Source: Vicia villosa (lineage: Eukaryota > Streptophyta > Magnoliopsida > Fabales > Fabaceae). Taken from it: 64,000 nucleotides of DNA. The stretch spans positions 434,001 to 498,000 of the forward strand of contig NW_026705150.1 in NCBI RefSeq assembly GCF_029867415.1, in the 5' to 3' direction. Below, piece by piece: positions 22,001 to 30,089 of this stretch. The translations under genes and the position numbers were made by a program. The notes beneath the pieces are model-generated. The model did not search any database and was not told where the DNA came from. It worked only from the letters and a program-made list of their open reading frames with translations. Every line of letters starts with the position of its first letter. Position 1 is the stretch's first letter.

Positions 22001-23132
22001 TCAAAGATCAAATCGAGAGGTGTATCGGTTGGAGAATTATAAAGGAAAAAATCCTATGTCTCGGTCCCAGTGGAGAAGGCATCAGAGAATAAAAAAGGCT
22101 CAGAAGGAATACAGGCCAAGAGAAGCTGGAGACTCTAGTAGCAACCAAGTCCCATACCAGGGGGCAAAGTCGAACAAACCTCCGGTGGAACACAGACTAT
22201 TCGAAGCTGAAAAACTCTTGGATGAAGAAGACAAGATGCGTTCAAATTCTTGGAAAGAAGAGGATAGAATGACAAATGATTTTGACTCTGATGGAGTGTC
22301 ATCTATAAATTTGAATTGCAATGTTGTCTCTGTACTCCCTCACGAGTTTAATCAGGAAACTGAAGTAGAAGACTGTGAAGAGGCTGATATCGAAGAAATG
22401 GCAAAACACAAACCCGTGTGTTACTATGTGCTGAATAACGGTGCAGTAGAAGAACAGAATGCTTTCTTCGAAAGGCCTGATGAGGGTATGCGAAATCATT
22501 TGAAGCCACTCTATATCAGGGCTAAGATTGAGAACGTGGGCATAAATAAAGTCCTAGTTGATGGGGGAGCAGCAGTGAACCTAATGCCTCAATACATGCT
22601 AAAAAGAATTGGTATGTTCGATACGGATATAAGGCCACATAACATGGTTTTATCTAACTACGAAGGCAAAATAGGACACTCTGGGAGTTGTTCAAGTCAA
22701 TTTGACAGTAGGCTCAGTTACCAGGCCAACCATTTCATGGTTATACCAGCAAAGGCAAACTACAACCTTTTGCTTGGTAGGGAATGGATTCATGGAGTAG
22801 CGGCTGTACCCTCAACCATGCATCAGAGGGTGACAATTTGGAGAGAAGATGGTATAGTGGAGAATATCGAAGGTGATCAGAGTTACTACATGGCTGAGGT
22901 CAACCAGGTGAACAAAAACAACTTCGACAGGAACTTGGCAAACATAGGCCCTTGTCATGCTGCTGAAGAGATGTATACCCCAAACAAAAATGCAATGTAT
23001 TATTTGACTTTACACCCAAATGGATTCCAATGGGATAGGGAGATCATGGATGGTCCACCAGATCCAGCACCATCGGAGAATTATCCAGCAGTACGGCCAA
23101 CGGGCTGGGACGATGACACTAATCATGTCTGA
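19005..23132 (+). CDS. gag-pro: Element B gag-protease polyprotein
   Basis: 1375 codons from ATG 19005. Residues 1-200 are low complexity (Asn, Thr, Ser, Pro). The gag capsid core is at about 395-535 (AFIWFTTLPPNSIDAW, FHEQFYMGQTKISLKELA, KFTETIDDYLNRFR). A knuckle variant CKYHGFLGHKTSQC (CX2HX4HX4C) lies at about 653-667. Two CPRC motifs (WMCPRCSIMLNRR at about 840, ALCPRCGAVYDEM at about 902) look like zinc-ribbon halves, unusual for gag. A very basic region (930-1040) follows. The retropepsin is at about 1150-1290 with catalytic motif VLVDGGAAVNLMP near 1185 and NLLLGREWIHG. The stop TGA at 23130-23132 overlaps ATG 23125 of the next small ORF. F carries a close relative of the gag half. 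Confidence 0.93.
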   Translation: MNLRNGKLKNSAQPIPKRRYNRKMVVTASAGGNQDPPQGSGSGAANSTSTQETRDATGPNGSRPADNSQTMPENNTAPSGTVPVSVSTTAPSSTSAEDVLFASTNAANNSFGQGTNSAFEWRPNNPYGMPYPYGTGVRGAGHIYAPTNNATFSPNVSSVGRSAHNAGFSTQMPHFTTNNQAAFRQEMDASNHDMVGVLARELTSVLSPLMANVTTTNRENMETFQKISSQMNRMAEFMGVTPPKRKDKQPSNQEERPILERVQDIVPSSRTTTRDVGPSRRTEVFEGTPIINLEASNQRTVPVRQETEEEQPRLRIVGRNEHPDEIVQRVRRENLATENNLTAMIERVMANNGLSTGLRGPNYTSPISDYIMQTELPRGTKVPKFTKFSGETNESTVEHIARYLTEAGNLAGNEDLRIKYFPSSLTKNAFIWFTTLPPNSIDAWAYLERLFHEQFYMGQTKISLKELASVKRKFTETIDDYLNRFRLLKSRCFTTVPEHELVEMAAGGLDYSIRKKLDTQYLRDMAQLADRVRQVERLKAEKVRANKSYKKERVAYVEAKDADESFNDSYSPEEVEIDLAELKEVPPYACKLLNPANGKNPVENDKNDRFPKKTYTFDITKCDEIFDLLVKDGQMILPPNSKIPPLEQRKKRGFCKYHGFLGHKTSQCFLFRDLIQNALNDGRLKFADKTKSHMRVDTNPLNIADASLCEVEDINMVEVSEVEVVETKAMFNGKQATESLNGDIIFNTDVEESSKAEITEASKEENSEATEDLRMKLQKIQISEVPPAAVNMVSARRPVSEFGELETWLTRKNGGIEVPPRTESLKEYLWNYHERNGGKQWMCPRCSIMLNRRVEANFERVRRERWEHPGREPNPLLQLYPKMEESLVGFLVRCHKENTEVALCPRCGAVYDEMLARSFERVYCYMSQETQGLRPNLYGFDIWTPTKRPDSPHPRTRRVTFKVPANAPRDRWVQADARTNKWRSWDQGGRTAMAYRKQFQRSNREVYRLENYKGKNPMSRSQWRRHQRIKKAQKEYRPREAGDSSSNQVPYQGAKSNKPPVEHRLFEAEKLLDEEDKMRSNSWKEEDRMTNDFDSDGVSSINLNCNVVSVLPHEFNQETEVEDCEEADIEEMAKHKPVCYYVLNNGAVEEQNAFFERPDEGMRNHLKPLYIRAKIENVGINKVLVDGGAAVNLMPQYMLKRIGMFDTDIRPHNMVLSNYEGKIGHSGSCSSQFDSRLSYQANHFMVIPAKANYNLLLGREWIHGVAAVPSTMHQRVTIWREDGIVENIEGDQSYYMAEVNQVNKNNFDRNLANIGPCHAAEEMYTPNKNAMYYLTLHPNGFQWDREIMDGPPDPAPSENYPAVRPTGWDDDTNHV

Positions 23133-23280
23133 GTCTGCGTTCTTCGAAAAGATTTCGGCCTATGTGGCCGAGAACAAAAGAAAAACGGCTCTCGAAGCCG
23201 AACTATCAAATACAAAGATAGATACAGTTCTAACCAAAGAAGGAAGAATTGGAAATACGTACGAGTTTCGAACTCCCTGA
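23125..23280 (+). CDS. Small bridging ORF between gag-pro and RT of element B
   Basis: 51 codons in the +1 frame, starting at an ATG that overlaps the gag-pro stop (catgtctgag). The peptide (SESAFFEKISAYVAENKRK, TALEAELSNTKI) is helical and charged. It ends at TGA 23278-23280, overlapping the third frame that encodes RT. Either it is made by termination-reinitiation, or two +1 shifts or splicing normally join it to its neighbours, or indels have split one continuous polyprotein. In Ogre elements an intron lies between gag-pro and RT, but no clear splice pair is obvious here. Confidence 0.5.
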   Translation: MSESAFFEKISAYVAENKRKTALEAELSNTKIDTVLTKEGRIGNTYEFRTP

Positions 23281-26200
23281 AGATACGGTTCCAGTTGAAG
23301 AGATCATAGGAGAAGAACCAAGTCAAAGGTTAGATGCAATATACGACGAAGAACCGTTGGGATTCGAAAAAGACCCGATGGCGTCGAACATAAAGATGTT
23401 GGCCCAAGATCCACTTGAAGAAGTCAATCTTGGAGACAATGATCAAAAGAAAATAACATATATCAGCGCGAAACTAGAACCAGAATTGAAAGCAACGGTC
23501 ATCAAAATGTTGAAAGACAATAGAGATTGTTTTGCTTGGGATTATGATGAGATGCCTGGTCTCGAAAGAGACTTAGTCGAATTGAAATTACCAATAAAAG
23601 AAGGGAAGAAGCCAATAAAGCAAACTCCCAGAAGATTCGCGCCAGAGATTCACTCGAAGATTAAAGCAGAGGTCGAAAGACTCTTACGGTGCAAATTTAT
23701 CCAAACTACAAGGTATGTTGAGTGGATTGCTAATATAGTACCTGTAATTAAAAAGAATGGCTCATTAAGAGTATGCATAGACTTTCGTGACCTTAATGCA
23801 GCTACTCCGAAAGACGAGTATCCCATGCCTATAGCAGAAATGCTAGTAGACTCGGCCGCAGGTTTTCAGTATTTGAGCATGTTGGATGGATATTCGGGAT
23901 ACAATCAAATTTTTATAGCAGAAGATGATGTATCCAAGACAGCATTTCGTTGCCCAGGAGCAATAGGCACTTACGAATGGGTTGTGATGCCTTTTGGTTT
24001 AAAAAACGCAGGGGCAACTTATCAAAGAGCAATGAATTCTATATTTCACGACTTCATAGAAACATTCATGCAAGTGTATATAGATGACATTGTGGTAAAA
24101 TCTACCTCGGGTATGAGTCATCTCGATCATCTGAGCCAATCATTCGAAAGAATGAGGAAATATGGCTTGAATATGAACCCCCTTAAATGTGCTTTCTTTG
24201 TGCAGGCAGGCGATTTCTTGGGTTTCGTAGTCCACAAAAAAGGGATAGAAATCAACCAAAACAAGACAAAAGCCATTATGGAGACCAAGTCTCCCTCCAC
24301 GAAGAAAGAGTTACAATCATTGTTGGGTAAGATAAATTTCTTAAGAAGATTTATCTCTAACTTAAGTGGACGCACACAAGCTTTCTCACCTCTACTTCGG
24401 CTTAAGCAAGGAAAATTCGAATGGCGTGCTGAACATCAAGAAGCTTTCGATCAGATAAAGCAATACTTGACTTGTCCACCAATTCTATCTCCCCCAAATG
24501 GGAAGAAGCACGTGCGCCTATATATTTCAGCATCAGATAAAACAATAGGCAGCATGCTTGCCCAGGAGGATGAGAATGGCATCGAAAGAGCCATTTATTA
24601 CTTAAGTAGAGTACTCAATGATGCAGAGACTAGATATACTGATATAGAAAAACTCTGCCTTTGTTTGTATTTCTCCTGTATCAAACTCAAGTATTATATA
24701 AAGCCAGTTGATGTTTACGTTTCATCTCATTATGATGTTATTAAACATATGTTATCTAAGCCAATACTACATAGTCGAATTGGCAAATGGGCTTTAGCCC
24801 TTACTGAATATTCATTAATATTTCAGCCTCTCAAGGCAATGAAAGGACAGATTGTGTCAGACTTCATTGTCGACCATGCGGTGGTTGAGAATCATCAGCA
24901 TTGTGTAGATTTGAAACCTTGGAAGTTATATTTCGATGTATCAACGCATAGAGAGGTAACTGGTATTGGAATGTTGATAATTTCTCCTGATGGAATTCCA
25001 ACAAAGCTCAAGTATAAAATCGAAGGTCCATCTTGCTCCAATAATGAAGCTGAATACGAGGCTTTAATTGCTGGACTTGAGGCTTTGTTAGAATTGGGGG
25101 CAACCAGAGTCGAAATTAAAGGAGACTCCGAATTGGTCATCAAACAATTGACAAAGGAGTATAAGTGCATCAAAGAGAATTTGATCATGTATTTTATCAT
25201 CGCAAATAGGTTGCTCAAGAAATTCGAATACGTGGAATTAAAACATGTACCAAGGGTGAATAACCAGGAAGCAAACGACTTGGCTCAATTAGCTTCGGGA
25301 TATAAAGTATCAAAAGAAAAGTTGGAAGAGTTGATTGAAGTAAGAGGAAGAGCAATGTTTACTAAACTTTCGCCAAGTGATCTGGAAGATTCACAATTGG
25401 GTTATGCCAATAAAGAACAATTCGAGGTACTAAATATAGATTCATTGGCTGACACAGATTGGAGGAATCCAATTATTAACTATCTGAAAAATCCTTCGAC
25501 GGATACAGACAGAAAAATCAAGTATAGAGCCCTGTCATATTTTCTGATGGGAAATGAATTGTTCAAGAAAACTCCTGAAGGGGTATTGTTGAAATGCTTG
25601 GGAGAAGCAGAAGCATACTTGGCTCTGTCGAACGTACATAGTGGGGCATGTGGTGCACATCAAGCAGGGCACAAAATGAAATGGCTCTTGTTTCGTTATG
25701 GGATGTATTGGCCTTCGATGCTAAAGGATTGCATAGAGTTCGCGAAAGGGTGCCAAGAGTGCCAAGAACATGCAGGTATCCAACACGCTCCAGCAAACGA
25801 ACTAAGTACAATAGTAAAACCATGGCCTTTCAGGGGATGGGCACTAGATTTGATTGGAGAGATTCACCCCAAGTCATCCAAAGGGCAAAGATACATTTTG
25901 GTAGGAATAGACTATTTCACAAAATGGGTCGAAGCAATACCACTGGCAAATGTGGATCAAGAGGCGGTGATTGAGTTTATTCAGAAACACATTATATATA
26001 GATTTGGAATCCCAGAAAGTATAACAACTGATCAGGGATCAGTCTTTACTGGACGAAAAATGCAAGATTTTGCCAGAGAAATAGGTTTCAAGTTATTTAC
26101 TTCTACACCTTATTACGCCCAAGCAAATGGACAGGTTGAAGCAGCAAACAAAATAATAATTGGCCTTATCAAGAAGCATGTAGGAAAGAGACCCAAGAAT

Positions 26201-26578
26201 TGGCATAAGACTTTAGATCAAGCACTTTGGGCTTGTCGAACATCTCCAAAAGAAGCTACGAATACAACTCCTTTCCAGTTGACGTTTGGACATGACGCAG
26301 TACTTCCAATTGAGATATGTTTGCAATCAGTAAGGATACAAAGACAAGCAGACATTCCTCCCAACGTATACTGGGAGTTAATGATGAATGAGTTAGTAGA
26401 TTTGGACGAAGACAGACTTCGAGCACTGGAAATGATAAAAAGGCAAAAGGAAAGAGTGTCCAGAGCTTATAATAAAAAGGTGAAAGGTAAAACTTTTGTT
26501 AATAATGACTTAGTCTGGAAAGTTATTTTACCTATAGATCGAAAGAATCAGGCACTTGGTAAATGGTCCCCACATTAG
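23249..26578 (+). CDS. pol: Element B pol: RT, RNase H, second RNase H, integrase (nonsense near end)
   Basis: 1109 codons from the first possible (non-ATG) start at 23249. RT has CIDFRDLNAATPKDEYPMP (about 177), GYSGYNQI and the YIDD box at about 278. The RT-linked RNase H region is about 380-540 (FDQIKQYLTC, RLYISASDKT). A second RNase H spans about 555-690 (LYFDVST, NNEAEYEALIAGLEAL, KGDSELVIKQL, QEANDLAQLA), a known Tat-clade addition. Integrase has an HHCC region (HSGACGAHQAGH, CQECQ) and D867, D928, E964 (D-X35-E). TAG at 26576-26578 replaces the expected Trp of KWSP-W-EGPF; the same frame continues EGPFRILKVFSNNAYEIEEL to TAG at 26726-26728, completing the usual C-terminal tail. A single G-to-A change therefore removes the last 49 residues. 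Confidence 0.92.
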   Translation: MEIRTSFELPEDTVPVEEIIGEEPSQRLDAIYDEEPLGFEKDPMASNIKMLAQDPLEEVNLGDNDQKKITYISAKLEPELKATVIKMLKDNRDCFAWDYDEMPGLERDLVELKLPIKEGKKPIKQTPRRFAPEIHSKIKAEVERLLRCKFIQTTRYVEWIANIVPVIKKNGSLRVCIDFRDLNAATPKDEYPMPIAEMLVDSAAGFQYLSMLDGYSGYNQIFIAEDDVSKTAFRCPGAIGTYEWVVMPFGLKNAGATYQRAMNSIFHDFIETFMQVYIDDIVVKSTSGMSHLDHLSQSFERMRKYGLNMNPLKCAFFVQAGDFLGFVVHKKGIEINQNKTKAIMETKSPSTKKELQSLLGKINFLRRFISNLSGRTQAFSPLLRLKQGKFEWRAEHQEAFDQIKQYLTCPPILSPPNGKKHVRLYISASDKTIGSMLAQEDENGIERAIYYLSRVLNDAETRYTDIEKLCLCLYFSCIKLKYYIKPVDVYVSSHYDVIKHMLSKPILHSRIGKWALALTEYSLIFQPLKAMKGQIVSDFIVDHAVVENHQHCVDLKPWKLYFDVSTHREVTGIGMLIISPDGIPTKLKYKIEGPSCSNNEAEYEALIAGLEALLELGATRVEIKGDSELVIKQLTKEYKCIKENLIMYFIIANRLLKKFEYVELKHVPRVNNQEANDLAQLASGYKVSKEKLEELIEVRGRAMFTKLSPSDLEDSQLGYANKEQFEVLNIDSLADTDWRNPIINYLKNPSTDTDRKIKYRALSYFLMGNELFKKTPEGVLLKCLGEAEAYLALSNVHSGACGAHQAGHKMKWLLFRYGMYWPSMLKDCIEFAKGCQECQEHAGIQHAPANELSTIVKPWPFRGWALDLIGEIHPKSSKGQRYILVGIDYFTKWVEAIPLANVDQEAVIEFIQKHIIYRFGIPESITTDQGSVFTGRKMQDFAREIGFKLFTSTPYYAQANGQVEAANKIIIGLIKKHVGKRPKNWHKTLDQALWACRTSPKEATNTTPFQLTFGHDAVLPIEICLQSVRIQRQADIPPNVYWELMMNELVDLDEDRLRALEMIKRQKERVSRAYNKKVKGKTFVNNDLVWKVILPIDRKNQALGKWSPH

Positions 26579-26953
26579 GAAGGACCCTTTCGAATCTTAA
26601 AAGTATTCTCGAACAATGCTTACGAAATTGAAGAATTAGCAGAAGATCATAGGATCTTGAGAGTAAACGGGAAATATTTGAAGAGATATAAACCAAGTAT
26701 GCACGAAGTAAGGATTGCAAAGACGTAGATACCCAGGGTACTACGAAAAGCCAAAATGGTCAGGCACCAAAATGGCTTCACAATCAGGAAGAATTATGGA
26801 AAGAAAAATCAAAGAAGACACCAAAATATTCTTTTCATTTCAAGCATGGGAGTACATTCATTACAAAAAGATCCAAAGAATAGGATCTGAAGTTACAAAA
26901 AAGAAGGAAGGCATAAATATATATAAAAAGATTAAACCTAAGGTAAAAACTTG
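26579..26953 (+). other. Read-through tail of pol (to 26728) and pol-antisense gene spacer
   Basis: 26579-26728 is the in-frame remainder of integrase beyond the nonsense codon, with the GPF motif. 26729-26953 shows no gene and lies between the converging 3' ends of pol and the antisense gene. Confidence 0.7.
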
Positions 26954-27688
26954 CTAGTCAATCCTTTGGTTTAAATTGTCCAAAGACAACACGGGAGAAG
27001 GTTCAGCCTCGAACATATCCATGGCTCCAGAATTACGCATCCTTCTCACTACGCCTTTCTTAAGAAAAATGTAGCTAAGGAGTCTCCCGTACGGAAGACA
27101 AGTCACAACCCCTCGACGGTCAACACCGGCAGAGACAGCTTTAACAAGTCCCTTGAAGATCATCAAAGGGATGTTAATCTTCCTCCCTCGAAGACCACAG
27201 AGGATAAACTCCAAGTCTTCAACCATGATGTTGTTTTCGTCAATCCGCCGAGGTTGGAAGTTCCCCACGAGCATCTGGTGCCAGATCCTGATGACTTTGG
27301 CACTGAAGCGGTCATTGTCCATAAGAGTTCTCAGCATGAGATGAGTAGTCATGCTGAAACTGTTGTCATCAAAAGTTTCACCGGAGTTTTTGCATTTTAT
27401 CAGATTGGCAATAGTGGTGGGAGTAATGCTGAGACGAGCGTGTCGAATAACAGAATCAATGATGGTCCTACCTTCAGGATCTATGCGTAAAGACGCATTC
27501 ATCCAGAATTCTGCCACCATGTTGGGGTAAATAGCACCCTCCAGGACTTCCTCAAAGTAGAAGTCTAGTTCCTGGTTAACAAACAGGGTTTCGATGGTGA
27601 TGAAATGGCGAACAAGTTCATCCTCAGAGAGTCTGAACTCGCCTCTAATGAGGGCTTTGATGTCGTTAAAGAAGAGAGGTTCAGCCAT
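26954..27688 (-). CDS. Element B antisense gene 2 (putative plant transposon domain-like protein, 244 aa)
   Basis: Reads leftward, opposite to B. The frame is open from 27766, but ATG 27688 (MAEPLFFNDIKALIRGEF) is preferred, since the upstream ATG lies only about 30 bp from the TATA box at 27795-27803. The protein has ETLFVNQELDFYFEEVLEG, then WMNASLRIDPEGR, SIRHARLS-like and IANLIKCKNSGETFDDNSF, DRFSAKVIRIWHQMLVGNF, and TCLPYGRLLSYIFLKKGVV. This pattern resembles the putative plant transposon protein family (PF20167-like, from memory) often found near retroelements. No catalytic motif is visible. It is intact, sits right behind pol and faces it tail to tail. Function unknown. Confidence 0.7.
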   Translation of the reverse strand: MAEPLFFNDIKALIRGEFRLSEDELVRHFITIETLFVNQELDFYFEEVLEGAIYPNMVAEFWMNASLRIDPEGRTIIDSVIRHARLSITPTTIANLIKCKNSGETFDDNSFSMTTHLMLRTLMDNDRFSAKVIRIWHQMLVGNFQPRRIDENNIMVEDLEFILCGLRGRKINIPLMIFKGLVKAVSAGVDRRGVVTCLPYGRLLSYIFLKKGVVRRMRNSGAMDMFEAEPSPVLSLDNLNQRID

Positions 27689-27794
27689 TGTAAGGTAAGA
27701 AAGTTGTTCTGAAAGAGAAGTTGTGTGTTTTCTTTTTTCTGTGATTAGTTTGGAGAGAAAACGCATGAATGAGAAATAAAGGTGATATTGGACC

Positions 27795-27803
27795 CTTTAT
27801 ATA
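27795..27803 (-). promoter_or_regulatory. TATA box of antisense gene 2 of element B
   Basis: Minus-strand TATATAAAG in ccttctatataaagggtcc, 107 bp before the chosen ATG. It implies this gene has its own promoter independent of the LTR. Confidence 0.65.
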
Positions 27804-28246
27804 GAAGGGGAATACTGAAGGGTGGGTTTTAATTGCCAATGAGTGATTGGACTGCGGTTGGTTTTCCAAAGAAAGAAGTTATGGCTTCCGCCGTTTCCCG
27901 CCCTTGGAAGTTGAGAAGTAATCATTAAACTGATGCACGCACGTCTTAAAACCGACGTTTTGGAGAAAGTGACGTCACTTTTAATAATGATTATGGCTAG
28001 AAGAAGTGGAAACGTCAAGTCTAGAGGCAAGAGTGCTGCGAAGGATGTTCAGGTTCTACATGTTGCATTTAATAAAAGCACTGTAGGAAATCTAAAGATA
28101 TATCTTGACAAGAAATTGAAAGATTTGCTAAATCAACAATGGCAAATATGATAGAGATAAAGGGGAGTCAAGCGTACAAATATTATATGTCTACAGTGGT
28201 CTCGATTACAAAATAAAGGTGCAATAAGTAACAAGATCGAAAACAT
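27804..28246. other. Intergenic region between the two antisense genes of B
   Basis: Upstream region of antisense gene 2 and downstream region of antisense gene 1. Short ORFs only. It contains tgacgtcac (27969-27977), an 8-base palindromic CRE/TGA-like bZIP site with an extra base, about 170 bp upstream of the TATA box. Confidence 0.5.
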
Positions 28247-29325
28247 TTAGTTGAAATCCTTAGGGAGATCCTTTTTGATCTTCAAATATTGAGTCTCCCA
28301 TGAAGACATGCGAAGTTCAATTAGTGCCCGGTGTTTCTTCAACCTTTCGATTTCTGGCACTAACTTTTGTGCAGTCTCGAAATGTTTCATTCCTGACTGC
28401 ACCACTTCGAGCAAGTCTTGTTGATTAGACTTTTGTAGGACTGCTTGACAACCTTCAGCCTCCTTTATCTTGCCCTCGAGTACTTTGATTTCTTGTTTCC
28501 AAGAGCCGATTTTCTTCTCATAATCATCAATGGCCTTCTGATTTTCTGAATGTTTGAGCCTGAGGGCCTCACCTTGTTTCGTTGCGTCCATAGCAGAATT
28601 CCATGAAGAGTCATGAGAGGCCTTTGTCTCAGATAGCTCTTTTTCGACATTTTGCCTTCGAAGGATGTTAGCTTGGAGCTGCTCGAGTAGAGAGCCCAGC
28701 AGAACAATTACCTCTGAAACTTCTGTGGAAACTTGAAGCAAATCTACTTTCTTTAGAAGTTGGTTTAAGTTGCGGCTCTTAATAGGGTCCCGGTTGAGAA
28801 CATCTACAAGATTGACCCCAAAGAATCTTTCTTTTATTTGTCGAAGAAGACTGGGAATATCTTCCTTGTCACTAGAGTCTGCAGTTACAGCTGGTGAGAC
28901 ATTAAGCTCCGGAGGCGAAGGAGTATTCACATTCATAATGGCCTTTAAGAAACTAAGAGGATCAGTTTGCTTAAGTTATTCAAGCTCAAAAGGAGTAAGC
29001 TTTGCAGGGGCAGGCGTCGAAGTTGTCTCAGGAATGGTTTTTGCGTCAAGAGTTGAAGTTCCATGAGAAACTGGTTTTTCAGGCTGAGAAATCTCTTCCA
29101 TAGCATCTTTCTCCGACGCAGAATTTTCATTGTCATATGATTGCTGGTTCACATTGTCGCTGCCTGAGAATGGATGATCCTCTTCCAAATTTTTGCCTTG
29201 ATGGGTAGGTGGGGATTCGTCAGTAGAGTGGCTTTCTTCGACTGGTTCATTAGGCAATATGGTAGCAATTGGCCTAACGTCTTCAAAGACTGGCGAAAGA
29301 ACACGAGTTTGATTTTGAGAGGTAC
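28247..29325 (-). CDS. Antisense PMD gene of B, exon 5 (acidic region and coiled coil; one in-frame stop)
   Basis: Begins after the acceptor aacatag with phase 1 and reads TSQNQTRVLSPVFEDVRP, an acidic Ser/Glu-rich stretch, to TAA at 28976-28978 (codon about 967 of the spliced ORF). The same frame continues without a break to 28247 through LKQTDPLSFLKAIM and a long coiled coil (EQLQANILRRQNVEKELSE, KKIGSWKQEIKVLEGKIKEA) ending KDLPKDFN. The stop looks like a CAA-to-TAA change, so the intact relative would encode about 1209 aa. If the stop is used, the product is about 966 aa and lacks the coiled coil. Confidence 0.75.
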
Positions 29326-29411
29326 CTATGTTAAACAGAGCAAAGTTATTCAAAAAAAATAAATAAACTTTTGAGGAGTTTAGTTAACGAAAGTTAAAGT
29401 TTGACAACTAC

Positions 29412-29481
29412 CATAAAGTTTGTCAACATCAATGGTGAGACCAGGGTCTTTAAAACCGGAAGTAGCAGTGCCGGCATCATC
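29412..29481 (-). CDS. Antisense PMD gene of B, exon 4
   Basis: 70 bp between acceptor ttattgcag and donor G/GTAGTT. Encodes DDAGTATSGFKDPGLTIDVD and neighbours, in frame with exons 3 and 5. Flanking introns are 78 bp (29482-29559) and 86 bp (29326-29411). Confidence 0.75.
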
Positions 29482-29559
29482 CTGCAATAACAAGGTAAAA
29501 TGTCAGTACAATTATTTAGTTAAAATCACAAGATAATATGTGGGACAAACCCAAAATAC

Positions 29560-29826
29560 CTTGGGTGGAATATTGTCTGGACTTGAATTATGGCTTTCCA
29601 CAACGAAAGCATTACTAGCAGCTTTCAAAGGAGACTCTTCAGAGGATGCTTTATCACCAGGAGAAACAGCTTTGGAAGGACTTGCCTTTTTCCCTTTTCT
29701 TGAAGGGGTAACAGCTTTGTGTTTTTTCTTCTGTCCTTGTCTAGTTTGAGGAGGGGATTTATCTTCGCCATCCGAACCAGTGGTCGAAGAAGCTTTACGC
29801 TTCGAACCCGTTGGGGGTTTCGAACT
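29560..29826 (-). CDS. Antisense PMD gene of B, exon 3
   Basis: 267 bp, 89 codons, between acceptor cttgccag and donor AAG/GTATTT. It encodes a Lys/Ser/Pro-rich basic region (GQKKKHKAVTPSRKGKK) that looks like a nuclear localisation or DNA-binding linker. Confidence 0.75.
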
Positions 29827-29902
29827 CTGGCAAGTGGAAAATGAGAAAGATGAGTATTAATCACATATTGTACAAGATTGAGAGTATGAGATAAGTATGT
29901 AC

Positions 29903-30027
29903 CGTGGGCTTCTTATCAGTGACGAGGGAGTCACTCCCACTTGGTTTATTGCTTTTAGATGTCCCAGAGTCTTTTGGGGCAGAAGCTTCCTTAATCTTCC
30001 TCCTTCGTGCAACAGCTGTAGTTGAGA
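29903..30027 (-). CDS. Antisense PMD gene of B, exon 2
   Basis: 125 bp between acceptor gatttcag and donor ACG/GTACAT. Encodes STTAVARRRKIKEASAPKDS and following residues, in frame with exon 1 (one base carried over). Flanking introns are 62 bp (30028-30089) and 76 bp (29827-29902), all GT-AG. Confidence 0.75.
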
Positions 30028-30089
30028 CTGAAATCAGTATATCAATAAAGAAAAGATAAGTCAGTCGAAAAGATTGCCTTAATCCAGAC

